Positions 51,546 to 62,348 of a DNA stretch of 64,000 bases are shown piece by piece. The position numbers and the translations under genes are program-made. Source of the DNA: Herpetosiphon llansteffanensis (GTDB lineage Bacteria; Chloroflexota; Chloroflexia; Chloroflexales; Herpetosiphonaceae); NCBI RefSeq assembly GCF_003205875.1, contig NZ_PUBZ01000103.1, forward strand, positions 62,001 through 126,000, given 5' to 3'. The notes below the pieces were generated by a model. That model was not told the DNA's origin. It was given only the letters and a program-made list of their open reading frames with translations, and searched no databases. Each line of letters opens with the position of its first letter. The stretch's first letter is position 1.

Positions 51546-52052
51546 ATGCCAAATGAAATTTGGTGGATCTCAACAGCCTTCTTTATTGGCATTATGATTT
51601 GGATTTGGAGCAAACGCTCCGAGCGTCCAAGCAGCAGCATTAATCTCAATCAAACCCCAAGCAATCCAGGCCGCACGCCGACCTTTGAGCCAAATTCGCG
51701 CGCTCAATTTGGTACAAGTTTCGATTCCAAGCCAATCGATCAAGCAGATATTCAAGCCTTATTACTGCAAGGCAAGAAGATAGAGGCGATTAAACAAGTA
51801 CGGCTCCAAACCAACCTTGGCCTCAAAGAAGCCAAAGATTATGTTGAGCAGATTGAGCGTGGCGAAAACCCAAGCCAGCTGATTAGCCCAAATCGCGCTG
51901 TGCCTCAAGCCCAAGCCTTGCCCGATGATCTGCTGCGTGAAGCCCAAACCATCGCCCGCCAAGGCAACAAAATTCAGGCGATCAAATTGGTGCGTCAAGC
52001 AACCAACTTGGGCTTGAAAGAAGCCAAAGATATGGTCGATCGTTGGGTATAA
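51546..52052 (+). CDS. Membrane-anchored protein with two bL12 C-terminal-like repeats
   Basis: A 168-aa protein: one N-terminal membrane segment (ISTAFFIGIMIWIWS), a Ser/Asn-rich spacer, then two copies of a ribosomal bL12 CTD-like helix pair (KKIEAIKQVRLQTNLGLKEA and NKIQAIKLVRQATNLGLKEA, each followed by KDxV). In bL12 this segment binds elongation factors. The family without ribosomal function is common in bacteria and has no known role. GGAGCAATGAT precedes ATG 51546. A bidirectional terminator follows. Confidence 0.8.
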   Translation: MPNEIWWISTAFFIGIMIWIWSKRSERPSSSINLNQTPSNPGRTPTFEPNSRAQFGTSFDSKPIDQADIQALLLQGKKIEAIKQVRLQTNLGLKEAKDYVEQIERGENPSQLISPNRAVPQAQALPDDLLREAQTIARQGNKIQAIKLVRQATNLGLKEAKDMVDRWV

Positions 52053-52088
52053 CAAAACCACGCTGGGCCAGAATCCAGCGTGGTTTTG
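52053..52088. terminator. Bidirectional terminator between bL12-like and GH116 genes
   Basis: CAAAACCACGCTGG (52053-52066) and CCAGCGTGGTTTTG (52075-52088) form a perfect 14-bp stem with an 8-nt loop, A-rich on the left and T-rich on the right arm. Confidence 0.88.
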
Positions 52089-52146
52089 AAGCATGGTTGC
52101 GTCAAGGCGACGCGAAGAGGTTCGACAAGCGAGGCTTGTCCGCTAA

Positions 52147-54471
52147 TCAGGCTTTGTTGGCACGCACAGCTAAGGCATGCTCAATTGCCCAAATCGATTG
52201 TGGCCGCATGTACATACTGGCGCGGAACGTTCGCTCAACGCCCCATGCTTCTGGGGTGCGGAACCACAAACCAAGTTCGTTATAGGTGGCGTTATAGGCT
52301 CCCCAAGCGGTTTGCCAGCCTTCAACATCAAGGCCTTCTTGCAGCATCATGGCAGCAATCGCATAGGTTGTGCCGCTCCAAACTTCGCTCGCTTGGTTTG
52401 AACTAGTATCAACCGTGCCATCTGGATGCATGCCATTGACTGCACCCAAGGTTCCATCGGCATATTGCATCACGTTGAAGCGATAGACCGTTTGCAAAGC
52501 TGAGCGAATCATGGCGTGCGGGGCAACCGCTGGCAAGCCAATTGCGCCTGCATACCATTGACCAACCAATTGATCAGCCATAATCACTTCGCGCAAATCG
52601 GTATCGGCGGTGTGATAGCGGAAGTAGGTGCCATTCCAAAGCTTGGTTTCGAAGCTCTGGCGCGCAGCAGCCAACCATTCGCTCCAGCTATCTGCTTGCG
52701 CTTGCTCGTCCATGCGTTGGGCCAAGCGAATCGCCGCTTCCAAGGCACAAATCAACAAGCTGGCCGAGTAGCTAGCAGCACCGCTCATCGCCCAGGTATC
52801 GTAGGTTTGGTCGGCTCCGCTATGGTCGAGCAAGCCATCGCCATCGCTATCAAATTGGTGCACATATTCCAAGGCAGTCGGAATCGTTGACCACGTTTCT
52901 TCAAGCATGGCCTGATCGTTCCACAAGGTTACGTCGCGATAGATGCGCAAAATATACTTGAGGTTGAGATCTTTCCAATTATTGATGTCTTGGAAGTCGT
53001 AGGCATTGGTTTTGATCAAGGGTTGCTCTTTGGGCGCACCAAGATCGTGGGGCAAGGCTCCAGCTGCTTTGCGAATCGCTTGCACTTGGGTTGCCACAAT
53101 CGTCACGACGGTATCATCAGCATCATTGACGGTTTTGGAGAAGGCAATAATTTCGCCGCGTTCAAGCTCTGGCCACAAGGCCAAAATGCTCCACGAGCTA
53201 TAAAACGACACATCGAGCGTGCCATAGAACGGATAATCGTAGCATTCAAGGTAGCTGAACAAGCCCACCGAATCCTCAGCAGGTTCAGGCTCGCCCACCG
53301 CGCGATCAACCCACAACGTACCACCATCAACTAAATAATAAAGTTCGTTAAAAAGAGCAGATTTATACCAAAGTGGCCGTTGATCGTCGTTGAGAATTGG
53401 GTTTTGCCACGCTTCAATCGCGTTGCGCCATGCATCGGCGTTGTTCAAACTAGCGGTTGCCAAGGCTTGAGCTTGATCGCCATTCGTGCCCCAGAAATGG
53501 GTATAGCGCTTGTACCAGCGGCTTTCATCAGCAAACTCGACGATTGGGAAATCCCAAGCAAGGCTGAATGGAATCACCGCGCTTGCACCTGGCGCAAGTT
53601 CGAGGGTAACGGCAATTGCGGTAGCGCTCCGTTGGTCGGCAGCAACCTGTTGGCTGGTTGGATACTCGGTCAATTGACCATCGCTGGCAAAATCTTGCCA
53701 TAGCGCGGCTGCATCTTGAGCAACATCCCAACACGTCCATTGACTAACGCTGGCAGATTCGGGTGCTTGGACGGCCAACGCCCACGTACCATTGTGGCTG
53801 CTCAAAGCTTGGTCGCTGGTTTGGCTCAAGGTCACGCCAGCCGTGTTGCCATCGTGCCATGCGTTGTGTTGGCGTTGCAAGCTCAGGCCCGCTGCCTCAA
53901 CTGCCCGTGTATGTTCCCAGGTCAGCATCAAGCCCAAGCGCACGGTTTCGCTGCCACGGTTGGTCACGCGCCATGTAAACACGCCAACAGGGAAGCTACT
54001 TTCCTTGAGATTGCCAGCCAAAACAGGTGAGAATTGCTCTTGCACCAATTCAAGCGGCCAATCTGGGTGTTGATAATCGAACCAAGCGCGAGGGAAAAGC
54101 GCATGATACTTGCCAGCGCCAACTGGATAATTCCAATTCCATGTGCTCAGTTCATCGCCATCTGGTTGGGTTGTGCACAACACTTGGGCTGCTTGTTGGC
54201 TGGCGGTTTGCCAGAAAACACTCCATTGGTTGGGCCAAACGCTGCGATTAACGTGTTTGCCAACTTCTAAATGCCAGCGCGACCAATCGCCGCGAAAGTT
54301 ACGGCCAATCGCCCCGCTGCCCATGCCACCAATTGGCAAACCATGAAAGACACCATCGTCAATGATTGGCCCATGATCGTGGGCGGCAACCGCCGCATTC
54401 TGGTAATCGAGGCCAAGCGGGCGTTGCCACGCTGCGAGAGGAATTGAGGGGTGGTGGCGTTGTTCGGTCAT
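52147..54471 (-). CDS. GH116 beta-glucosidase-like enzyme (GBA2/DUF608 type)
   Basis: A 774-aa cytoplasmic enzyme (no signal peptide). The N-terminal GBA2-like beta domain has FHGLPIGGMGSGAIGRNFRG and WSRWHLEVGKH. The C-terminal (alpha/alpha)6 barrel contains SYLECYDYPFYGTLDVSFYS, GLLDHSGADQTYDTWAMSGA and SEVWSGTTYAIAAMMLQEGL, all characteristic of GH116, where archaeal members are beta-glucosidases/xylosidases. It is last in the leftward cellulose transporter operon and would hydrolyse imported cello-oligosaccharides. Substrate choice is inferred from context. Confidence 0.9.
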   Translation of the reverse strand: MTEQRHHPSIPLAAWQRPLGLDYQNAAVAAHDHGPIIDDGVFHGLPIGGMGSGAIGRNFRGDWSRWHLEVGKHVNRSVWPNQWSVFWQTASQQAAQVLCTTQPDGDELSTWNWNYPVGAGKYHALFPRAWFDYQHPDWPLELVQEQFSPVLAGNLKESSFPVGVFTWRVTNRGSETVRLGLMLTWEHTRAVEAAGLSLQRQHNAWHDGNTAGVTLSQTSDQALSSHNGTWALAVQAPESASVSQWTCWDVAQDAAALWQDFASDGQLTEYPTSQQVAADQRSATAIAVTLELAPGASAVIPFSLAWDFPIVEFADESRWYKRYTHFWGTNGDQAQALATASLNNADAWRNAIEAWQNPILNDDQRPLWYKSALFNELYYLVDGGTLWVDRAVGEPEPAEDSVGLFSYLECYDYPFYGTLDVSFYSSWSILALWPELERGEIIAFSKTVNDADDTVVTIVATQVQAIRKAAGALPHDLGAPKEQPLIKTNAYDFQDINNWKDLNLKYILRIYRDVTLWNDQAMLEETWSTIPTALEYVHQFDSDGDGLLDHSGADQTYDTWAMSGAASYSASLLICALEAAIRLAQRMDEQAQADSWSEWLAAARQSFETKLWNGTYFRYHTADTDLREVIMADQLVGQWYAGAIGLPAVAPHAMIRSALQTVYRFNVMQYADGTLGAVNGMHPDGTVDTSSNQASEVWSGTTYAIAAMMLQEGLDVEGWQTAWGAYNATYNELGLWFRTPEAWGVERTFRASMYMRPQSIWAIEHALAVRANKA

Positions 54472-54532
54472 GATCCTGTGCTCCTATGTTTGGTTGCGAT
54501 TCCCAAACACTGCTCGATAAATAACAAAGCGA

Positions 54533-54565
54533 CGTGCAGACCTCAGCAACGCCAAAGTCTGCACG
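54533..54565 (-). other. Intercistronic hairpin between permease and GH116 genes
   Basis: CGTGCAGAC (54533-54541) and GTCTGCACG (54557-54565) form a perfect 9-bp stem with a 15-nt loop, in the 123-bp gap. It may attenuate or process the transcript before GH116. Confidence 0.55.
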
Positions 54566-54594
54566 CCTTTGTCCCGGTTGTTGAGAAAATAAAT

Positions 54595-55488
54595 CTATTT
54601 GACAGCGCCAGCGGTAAGGCCAGCGATAAATCGCTTTTGTAAAAGGAAGAACATCGCGGCAACTGGCAGAATAATCACCACCGACGCTGCCGAAAGCAAC
54701 TCGTAGCGATTTTGCGAGCCAGCAACACCCGTAAATTGGCGAATCCCGACCGGAATCGTCTGTACATTCAAGATCCATGCGAACAACAGTTCATCCCATG
54801 CGGTCAAGAACACAAAGATCGCAGTTGAAATTACGCCTGGGCCTGCCAACGGCATAATAATATACAAGAAGGCTTGGAAACGGGTTGCCCCATCGACCAT
54901 GGCCTGTTCTTCCAAGTCGATTGGAATCGTCGCAAAGAAACTGCGCTGAATCCAGAGTGAGATTGGCAAAAAGAAACCAACATACAGCACAATCGCGCCA
55001 AAATTGGTGCCAATCAAGGGAATGCCAAGGTTATTTTTCAACCAAAGGAAGGTCATATACAACGGAATTAGGAACAAAGTGCCAGGCACCAATTGGGTTC
55101 CCAAAATCGCCATACTAAACCCACCCGAACCAGGAAAACGGAAGCGGGCCAAGGCATAGCCCGACATCGAAGCCAAAATGGTCACAACGAGGGTTGTAAC
55201 TCCACAAATAATCAAGCTATTGCTGAAATAGGTGCCGAATTTAACCCGCGTCCACATTTCGCTATAGTTGCTAAATTTCCACTCACTAGGGAAGAAGCTA
55301 CTAGCAGCTGCGAACTCATCGCGTGATTTGAACGAGCCAAGAATCAAGAAGAGAATTGGCAACAACATAAAGGCAATCAGAATCAGCAACAAAATATCGC
55401 CACCACGATCGAACAACCATGCTTTATAGTTGATTGTCGCGCGTGCTGGTCGGGCCGATTCGGCCTTTTTACTGAGCGAAACACCCAT
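54595..55488 (-). CDS. Sugar ABC transporter permease (MalG/CebG-like)
   Basis: A 297-aa CUT1-family permease with six membrane segments. The EAA loop EEQAMVDGATRFQAFLYIIM that docks the ATPase is clear, as are DRGGDILLLILIAFMLLPIL at the start and FIAGLTAGAVK at the end, typical of MalG/CebG ends. AAGGAGG precedes the ATG. It is 11 bp downstream of the MalF-like gene. Cello-oligosaccharide uptake is inferred from the CelR boxes and neighbours. Confidence 0.92.
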   Translation of the reverse strand: MGVSLSKKAESARPARATINYKAWLFDRGGDILLLILIAFMLLPILFLILGSFKSRDEFAAASSFFPSEWKFSNYSEMWTRVKFGTYFSNSLIICGVTTLVVTILASMSGYALARFRFPGSGGFSMAILGTQLVPGTLFLIPLYMTFLWLKNNLGIPLIGTNFGAIVLYVGFFLPISLWIQRSFFATIPIDLEEQAMVDGATRFQAFLYIIMPLAGPGVISTAIFVFLTAWDELLFAWILNVQTIPVGIRQFTGVAGSQNRYELLSAASVVIILPVAAMFFLLQKRFIAGLTAGAVK

Positions 55489-55499
55489 AAACGGCCTCC

Positions 55500-56477
55500 T
55501 TATTCAGCCCGCAAGCTATCGCGGAATGTACGATACCAAATGCCAACAAAGATCAACAGCATGCCCATCAAAATCACCGAGGCTGCCGAGCCAAATCCAT
55601 AGAGGTGACGTTCCCACGTCTGGCGCGTAATTGCTGGTACGAGCAAGTCGGCATATTCGCCTGCGAAACCGGTACCACCGCCAAACATTTGGACAGCGAT
55701 ATTATAGCCGCCGTAGAAACCATTAATCAAGCCAAACAACACTTGGGTTGCAGCAATCGGCTTAATCAGTGGCAAAGTAATGTGGCGAAAGCGCTGCCAG
55801 CCATTTGCGCCGTCAAGTGAGGCCGCCTCATATAAGTCGGTTGGAATCACCTGAATTGCGGCGAGGAACATAATCGTGGTGAAGGGCAACCCTCGCCAAA
55901 CGGTGGCAATCACCAAGGCATACAGCGAGTTAGGGCCAATCAACCAGGTTATTGGCGTATCAACAATATTCAAGCCGAGCAAAATTCGATTGGCCAAGCC
56001 ACCTTGTTCGAGCCAAATAAAGTTAAAGATCGTGCCAGTGACGAAGGTGGGCACAACCCACGGCAACAAGACCAAGGTTCGGGCAATCCCGCGCCAGCGG
56101 AAATTACGATTCAGCAGCATGGCCAGAATCAAGCCCACGCCCAGCGTGCCAATATTCGTCCAAATGGTATAGACTAAAGTATTTGAGGCTGCATTAATTA
56201 GGCCAGTTACCCGCGAGCTTGCGCCATCTTCACCGATGCCAAAAATCGCGTTGAATACTTCGATGTAGTATTTAAGCCCAACAAATGGAGCTTTGAGGTA
56301 GAGGGTCAGGGTGGTAAGCCGAACGTCGAGGAGTGAAAGATACAAGCCTTGCACAATCGGAATCAAGTGGACAACCAGCATCGCTACAATAGTTGGAGCG
56401 ATAAATTTATATGCTAGGCTGTTTTGCCGAATCCGTTGCCACAATGAGAGTTTATTTTTTTTTGGTGCCAGAGCCAT
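55500..56477 (-). CDS. Sugar ABC transporter permease (MalF/CebF-like)
   Basis: A 325-aa CUT1-family permease: six or more membrane segments, EAA loop YEAASLDGANGWQRFRHITL, and the early periplasmic loop typical of MalF-like subunits. It pairs with the MalG-like gene 11 bp downstream. It lies after a strong intercistronic hairpin that follows the binding-protein gene. The operon encodes no ATPase, so a shared MsiK-like ATPase elsewhere is expected. Confidence 0.92.
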   Translation of the reverse strand: MALAPKKNKLSLWQRIRQNSLAYKFIAPTIVAMLVVHLIPIVQGLYLSLLDVRLTTLTLYLKAPFVGLKYYIEVFNAIFGIGEDGASSRVTGLINAASNTLVYTIWTNIGTLGVGLILAMLLNRNFRWRGIARTLVLLPWVVPTFVTGTIFNFIWLEQGGLANRILLGLNIVDTPITWLIGPNSLYALVIATVWRGLPFTTIMFLAAIQVIPTDLYEAASLDGANGWQRFRHITLPLIKPIAATQVLFGLINGFYGGYNIAVQMFGGGTGFAGEYADLLVPAITRQTWERHLYGFGSAASVILMGMLLIFVGIWYRTFRDSLRAE

Positions 56478-56508
56478 AAACGTCGCTCCATTGCGTGGAT
56501 GCAGTCGC

Positions 56509-56546
56509 TGATGGGATGCAGGCGTTTTTCAGCCTACATCCCATCA
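56509..56546 (-). other. Intercistronic stem-loop after the sugar-binding-protein gene
   Basis: TGATGGGATG...GGC and GCC...CATCCCATCA (56509-56523 with 56532-56546) form a long stem with one mismatch and an 8-nt loop in the 79-bp gap. As in malE-malF, such a hairpin can keep binding-protein mRNA in excess over permease mRNA. Confidence 0.75.
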
Positions 56547-56556
56547 CCAAGTCCGA

Positions 56557-58011
56557 TTATTTACCCAACAATTCGTTGACGGTTTGAGCAGCTTGATCCA
56601 AGCGGGTCTTGACGACTTCAGCGCTGACTGGGCCGCCAGCGGTTGCTACATCGTCCCACAATGAACCAAGTTGTTCGTTGAGAACGCTCTCAACTTGACC
56701 CCATTCAGCGATAGGTGCTGAGGTCTTGCCTTTAGCAGCAGCTGAGATGAACACGCTGTACAACGGATCGCTGGCGATGCTAGCATCTGCTTGAGCGGTC
56801 TTGGTTGCTGGCAACATCCCGATAGCTTGGCTGTAGCGCAATTGTGATTCGTTACCGGCCAAGAATTGGACGAACTTGACAGCGGCTTCGACGTTTTCGC
56901 AGCTCTTCAAGATAGCCAAGTTGCTACCACCAACGAAGGTGTATGAGCCACCTGGGCCTGCTGGGAATTCGGCGTAGGCCAAGTTGTCGGCCACGGCGCG
57001 GTTAGTCCAGCCACCAGCATCAGCAGCAGTGCGAGCATTGCTGATCAACCATGGGCCAGTGATGGCGCTGAAGGTGCGGCCATCGCCGAAGCTGGCATCA
57101 ACTTGGGCTGAGTTCAATTCCAAGGTGTTGGTGACGGTCAATTTGCTGCTGTAGAGGTTTGCAAATTCTGAAACACCGGCCACAGCTGCATCTGAGTTGA
57201 AGGTTGCTTCGCTGAGGTCGCTGCTCAACAAATCGCCACCGCTGTTCCAGATCCACATTGAGCTATTTTGCCAAACGTTCCAGTCGTTGCGGCCTGGGAA
57301 AGCGATCCCAGCAACGTCAGGATTTTGTTCTTGGATGGTAGCCAAGGTGGTTTTGAAGCTAGCCCAATCCTTGAAGGCATCTTCTGGCTTCAAGCCAGCT
57401 TTTTCCAACAAGTCTTTGCGATAGGCCAAGGCGCGCACATCAGCAAACCATGGAATCGAGAACGTGCCTTCCATACCTTGCAATTGTGAGGTTGCCCATG
57501 AAGCGGCTACGAAGCTGTCGCTGCCACCCATAGCGGTGATTTCTTCTGCGGTGAATGGGCGTAAGCCACCCATTGCAGCAAAGGTTGGGTTCCAGGTCGT
57601 ACCCAATTGGGTCAAACATGGGCCTTCGCCACCTTGAACCGAGGTTTGGATGCGTTGGAATGCAGCACCCCAGTCGAGCATTTCTGGCTCAACGTTAATG
57701 CCTGGGTTTGCTTTTTCGAAAGCATCAATTTCTGCTTGGATAGCATCTGCTGGAGCAGCACCGTTTGGCATGTGCCACAGCTTCAAGGTCACTTCGCCAG
57801 CAGCTGGCTCGGCGGTTGCTGGTTCGGTGGTTGCTGCGGTTTCGGCAGTTGCAGCAGTGGTTGGCTCAACTTGGGCCGCAGTCGTTGCGGTTGCAGCTGG
57901 AGCAGTTGTCGCGGTGGGAGCGGTCTCAGCACCACCACAAGCAACTAAGATCATTGAGATCAGGGTTAAGAGGGTTAGCCAATTAATAAACGGACGGCGT
58001 GAGCGTTGCAT
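56557..58011 (-). CDS. Sugar-binding lipoprotein of the CUT1 transporter (CebE-like)
   Basis: A 484-aa extracellular solute-binding protein. Signal peptide with lipobox LVAC (LISMILVACGGAE), a long Ala/Thr/Glu-rich spacer (about 27-75), then a family-1 domain (VTLKLWHMPNGAAPADAIQA, TFSIPWFADVRALAYRKDLL, AVKFVQFLAGNESQLRYSQA). AGGAGG precedes the ATG. A CelR-type box lies 63-76 bp upstream of the ATG. Preference for cellobiose or cellodextrins is inferred from that box and from the flanking cellulases. Confidence 0.9.
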   Translation of the reverse strand: MQRSRRPFINWLTLLTLISMILVACGGAETAPTATTAPAATATTAAQVEPTTAATAETAATTEPATAEPAAGEVTLKLWHMPNGAAPADAIQAEIDAFEKANPGINVEPEMLDWGAAFQRIQTSVQGGEGPCLTQLGTTWNPTFAAMGGLRPFTAEEITAMGGSDSFVAASWATSQLQGMEGTFSIPWFADVRALAYRKDLLEKAGLKPEDAFKDWASFKTTLATIQEQNPDVAGIAFPGRNDWNVWQNSSMWIWNSGGDLLSSDLSEATFNSDAAVAGVSEFANLYSSKLTVTNTLELNSAQVDASFGDGRTFSAITGPWLISNARTAADAGGWTNRAVADNLAYAEFPAGPGGSYTFVGGSNLAILKSCENVEAAVKFVQFLAGNESQLRYSQAIGMLPATKTAQADASIASDPLYSVFISAAAKGKTSAPIAEWGQVESVLNEQLGSLWDDVATAGGPVSAEVVKTRLDQAAQTVNELLGK

Positions 58012-58073
58012 ACGAATCCTCCTTGATTCCGGCGTTGAGTGGGTTGAACATCAATGTCCAATGCGAACGCATT

Positions 58074-58087
58074 TGGGATCGCTCCCA
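58074..58087. promoter_or_regulatory. CelR-type box upstream of the transporter operon
   Basis: TGGGATCGCTCCCA (within an 18-bp palindrome TTTGGGATCGCTCCCAAA with one mismatched pair). It differs from the actinobacterial CelR consensus at one base. It lies in the 125-bp gap between the LacI gene and the binding-protein gene. Confidence 0.8.
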
Positions 58088-58136
58088 AAAACTCCCGTGT
58101 TCGATCAGACCATGCGATCTAGTGAATCCGGCGGGT

Positions 58137-59159
58137 TTATGAAACCCGTGGTCCGCACGATTGGCGTAAGACTAACGAAGGTGAGAGACGGATGTGTTGC
58201 TGAAGCGGTGGTCGCCCTTCGAGATGGTCAAGCAACATCGTAGCGGCGGTACTTCCGAGTTTTTGAATCGGTTGGTGAATTGTCGTCAGGGCTGGGGTTG
58301 TGTAGGCCGCGCCTGGCACATCATCAAAGCCGATCAACGAAATATCATGCGGGGCATGTAAACCGGCCTCATAAATAGCCCGTAAGGCTCCTAACGCCAT
58401 GGTGTCGCTGGCCACAAAGACAGCGCTTGGTCGATGTTCAAGGCTCAGCAATTGGCGCATTGCAGCATAGCCACCCTCTTGGGTAAATTCGCCCTCAATC
58501 ATCAATTGATGCTCGATTGCGACTCCAGCTTGCAACAGCGATTGCTTGTAGCCATCACGTCGATCAATGGCGGTTTTCATCTGAAGTAGGCCTGTAATTG
58601 CCCCAATCCGTCGATGGCCAAGTTGCAATAAATGATTGACTGCCAGCACTGCGCCCGCCCGATTTGCCACATCAACGGTATACATTGGTTGCATATAGGG
58701 GTGTTCGCCGATTAAGACCAACGGCATTTGGTCGTTAATCAACAAGGGCAAAACTGGGTCATCAATATCGCTCGAAAGCATCAACAGACCGTCGGTCATC
58801 CGACTACGTAATACTCGCTGATAGAAATCCCGTTCTTGTAGCCCCGTCACCATCGAGAGCATCACCGAATAATCCCGTTCAGAACAGGTTTCGGTAATTC
58901 CTTGAATAATTAAGGGAAAGAATGGATCAGTGAAGATAATTGCCGAGCTGCGTGGGATCAACAGGGTCACCACATTGGTTCGGCGGCTTGCCAGACTGCG
59001 GGCGGCTGCCTGCGGAACATATTCTTGTTCGCGAATAACTTCCAACACCCGTTGTCGCACTTCAGGCCGCACGCTGGGATGATTATTAATTACCCGCGAA
59101 ACGGTTGAGCGTGAAACATTCGCAAGTTGGGCTATTTGACGAATCGTGAGTTGTTCCAC
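58137..59159 (-). CDS. LacI-family regulator, CelR-like
   Basis: A 340-aa repressor. The helix-turn-helix LTIRQIAQLANVSRSTVSRV and hinge VRQRVLEVIREQEYVPQAAA lead a periplasmic-binding-protein-like effector domain (TLLIPRSSAIIFTDPFFPLI, VFVASDTMALGALRAI, IGFDDVPGAAYTTPALTTIH). The start is taken as GTG 59159; upstream in-frame TTG 59174 lacks a good ribosome site. Four CelR-like 14-bp boxes in this locus, one before its own gene, suggest control of the transporter, itself and the GH9 cellulase, with cellobiose as the likely effector by analogy with Thermobifida CelR. Confidence 0.9.
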   Translation of the reverse strand: MEQLTIRQIAQLANVSRSTVSRVINNHPSVRPEVRQRVLEVIREQEYVPQAAARSLASRRTNVVTLLIPRSSAIIFTDPFFPLIIQGITETCSERDYSVMLSMVTGLQERDFYQRVLRSRMTDGLLMLSSDIDDPVLPLLINDQMPLVLIGEHPYMQPMYTVDVANRAGAVLAVNHLLQLGHRRIGAITGLLQMKTAIDRRDGYKQSLLQAGVAIEHQLMIEGEFTQEGGYAAMRQLLSLEHRPSAVFVASDTMALGALRAIYEAGLHAPHDISLIGFDDVPGAAYTTPALTTIHQPIQKLGSTAATMLLDHLEGRPPLQQHIRLSPSLVLRQSCGPRVS

Positions 59160-59191
59160 GGTGAAACCCCACAAACTGATTTAAATTACTT

Positions 59192-59205
59192 TGGAACCGG
59201 TCTCA
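59192..59205. promoter_or_regulatory. Degenerate CelR-type box before the regulator gene
   Basis: TGGAACCGGTCTCA, two differences from the TGGGAGCGGTCTCA box at 59491. It lies between the LacI gene promoter and its start codon, a position suited to autoregulation. Confidence 0.55.
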
Positions 59206-59219
59206 GAAGTCTTGGGGAG

Positions 59220-59248
59220 AGAATAAAAGATCTTATGTATTTTGTCAA
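59220..59248 (-). promoter_or_regulatory. Promoter of the LacI-family regulator gene
   Basis: On the minus strand TTGACA (59248-59243), 17-bp spacer, TATTCT (59225-59220). Transcription would start near 59213 and run into the degenerate CelR box. Confidence 0.7.
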
Positions 59249-59357
59249 GCTGTACGTTGCTAAATGCTAATTTTAGATTTCTTTATAGCTCTGTAGTAGG
59301 TTTTTAGCCCTTTAGAACAGGCAAAATTCAAATCTAAAAACTTTTTAAAATTTACGC

Positions 59358-59386
59358 TTGACAAGTTGCAATGAATCATTTAGGAT
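59358..59386 (+). promoter_or_regulatory. Promoter of the GH9 cellulase gene
   Basis: TTGACA (59358-59363), 17-bp spacer, TAGGAT (59381-59386). Two CelR-type boxes lie downstream (59414 and 59491), within the long 5' leader of about 230 nt, so a bound repressor would act as a roadblock. Confidence 0.65.
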
Positions 59387-59413
59387 ATTTTTACTTTCAT
59401 AACAACCTGTGCT

Positions 59414-59427
59414 TGGGAGCGATCTCA
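59414..59427. promoter_or_regulatory. CelR-type box 1 before the GH9 gene
   Basis: TGGGAGCGATCTCA, two differences from the actinobacterial consensus, located about 20 bp after the expected transcription start. Confidence 0.78.
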
Positions 59428-59490
59428 TTCTACTACTGCATCACACTCCTTCCTCCTATATCACGCAACAAACGCTTGATTTCGAGCCAT

Positions 59491-59504
59491 TGGGAGCGGT
59501 CTCA
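59491..59504. promoter_or_regulatory. CelR-type box 2 before the GH9 gene
   Basis: TGGGAGCGGTCTCA, 77 bp downstream of box 1 (about seven helical turns), which would place both on a similar face and allow cooperative binding or looping. Confidence 0.78.
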
Positions 59505-59592
59505 ATCGCCTGAGCAAGCAACGTTGAAGCCACAGCGACCATGATCGTCGTGCTGTGCCACGCAGCACATCAGTACATGCAATCAACATTAA

Positions 59593-62178
<2,586 letters not shown>

Positions 62179-62348
62179 CCAATTAGCAAAGCCTCGGCAA
62201 TGGTTGCAGCGAACGATCCGCGCTGTTTGCTACAACCATTGCCCTAGGTTCGCAAGCTAGTTGTATGGAAATAGATAGCTCTGCCGTCGATTGGGCAGAG
62301 GTTCGCTTCGTATTGTCTCTGAACTTTTCATTTATCCAAGGAGCATGT
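62179..62348. other. Gap between the GH9 and GH48 genes
   Basis: A 170-bp gap. It holds inverted words (GGCAATGGTTG at about 62197-62207 and CAACCATTGCC at 62235-62245, a possible hairpin after GH9) but no CelR-type box and no clear promoter, so GH48 may be read through from GH9. Confidence 0.5.
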
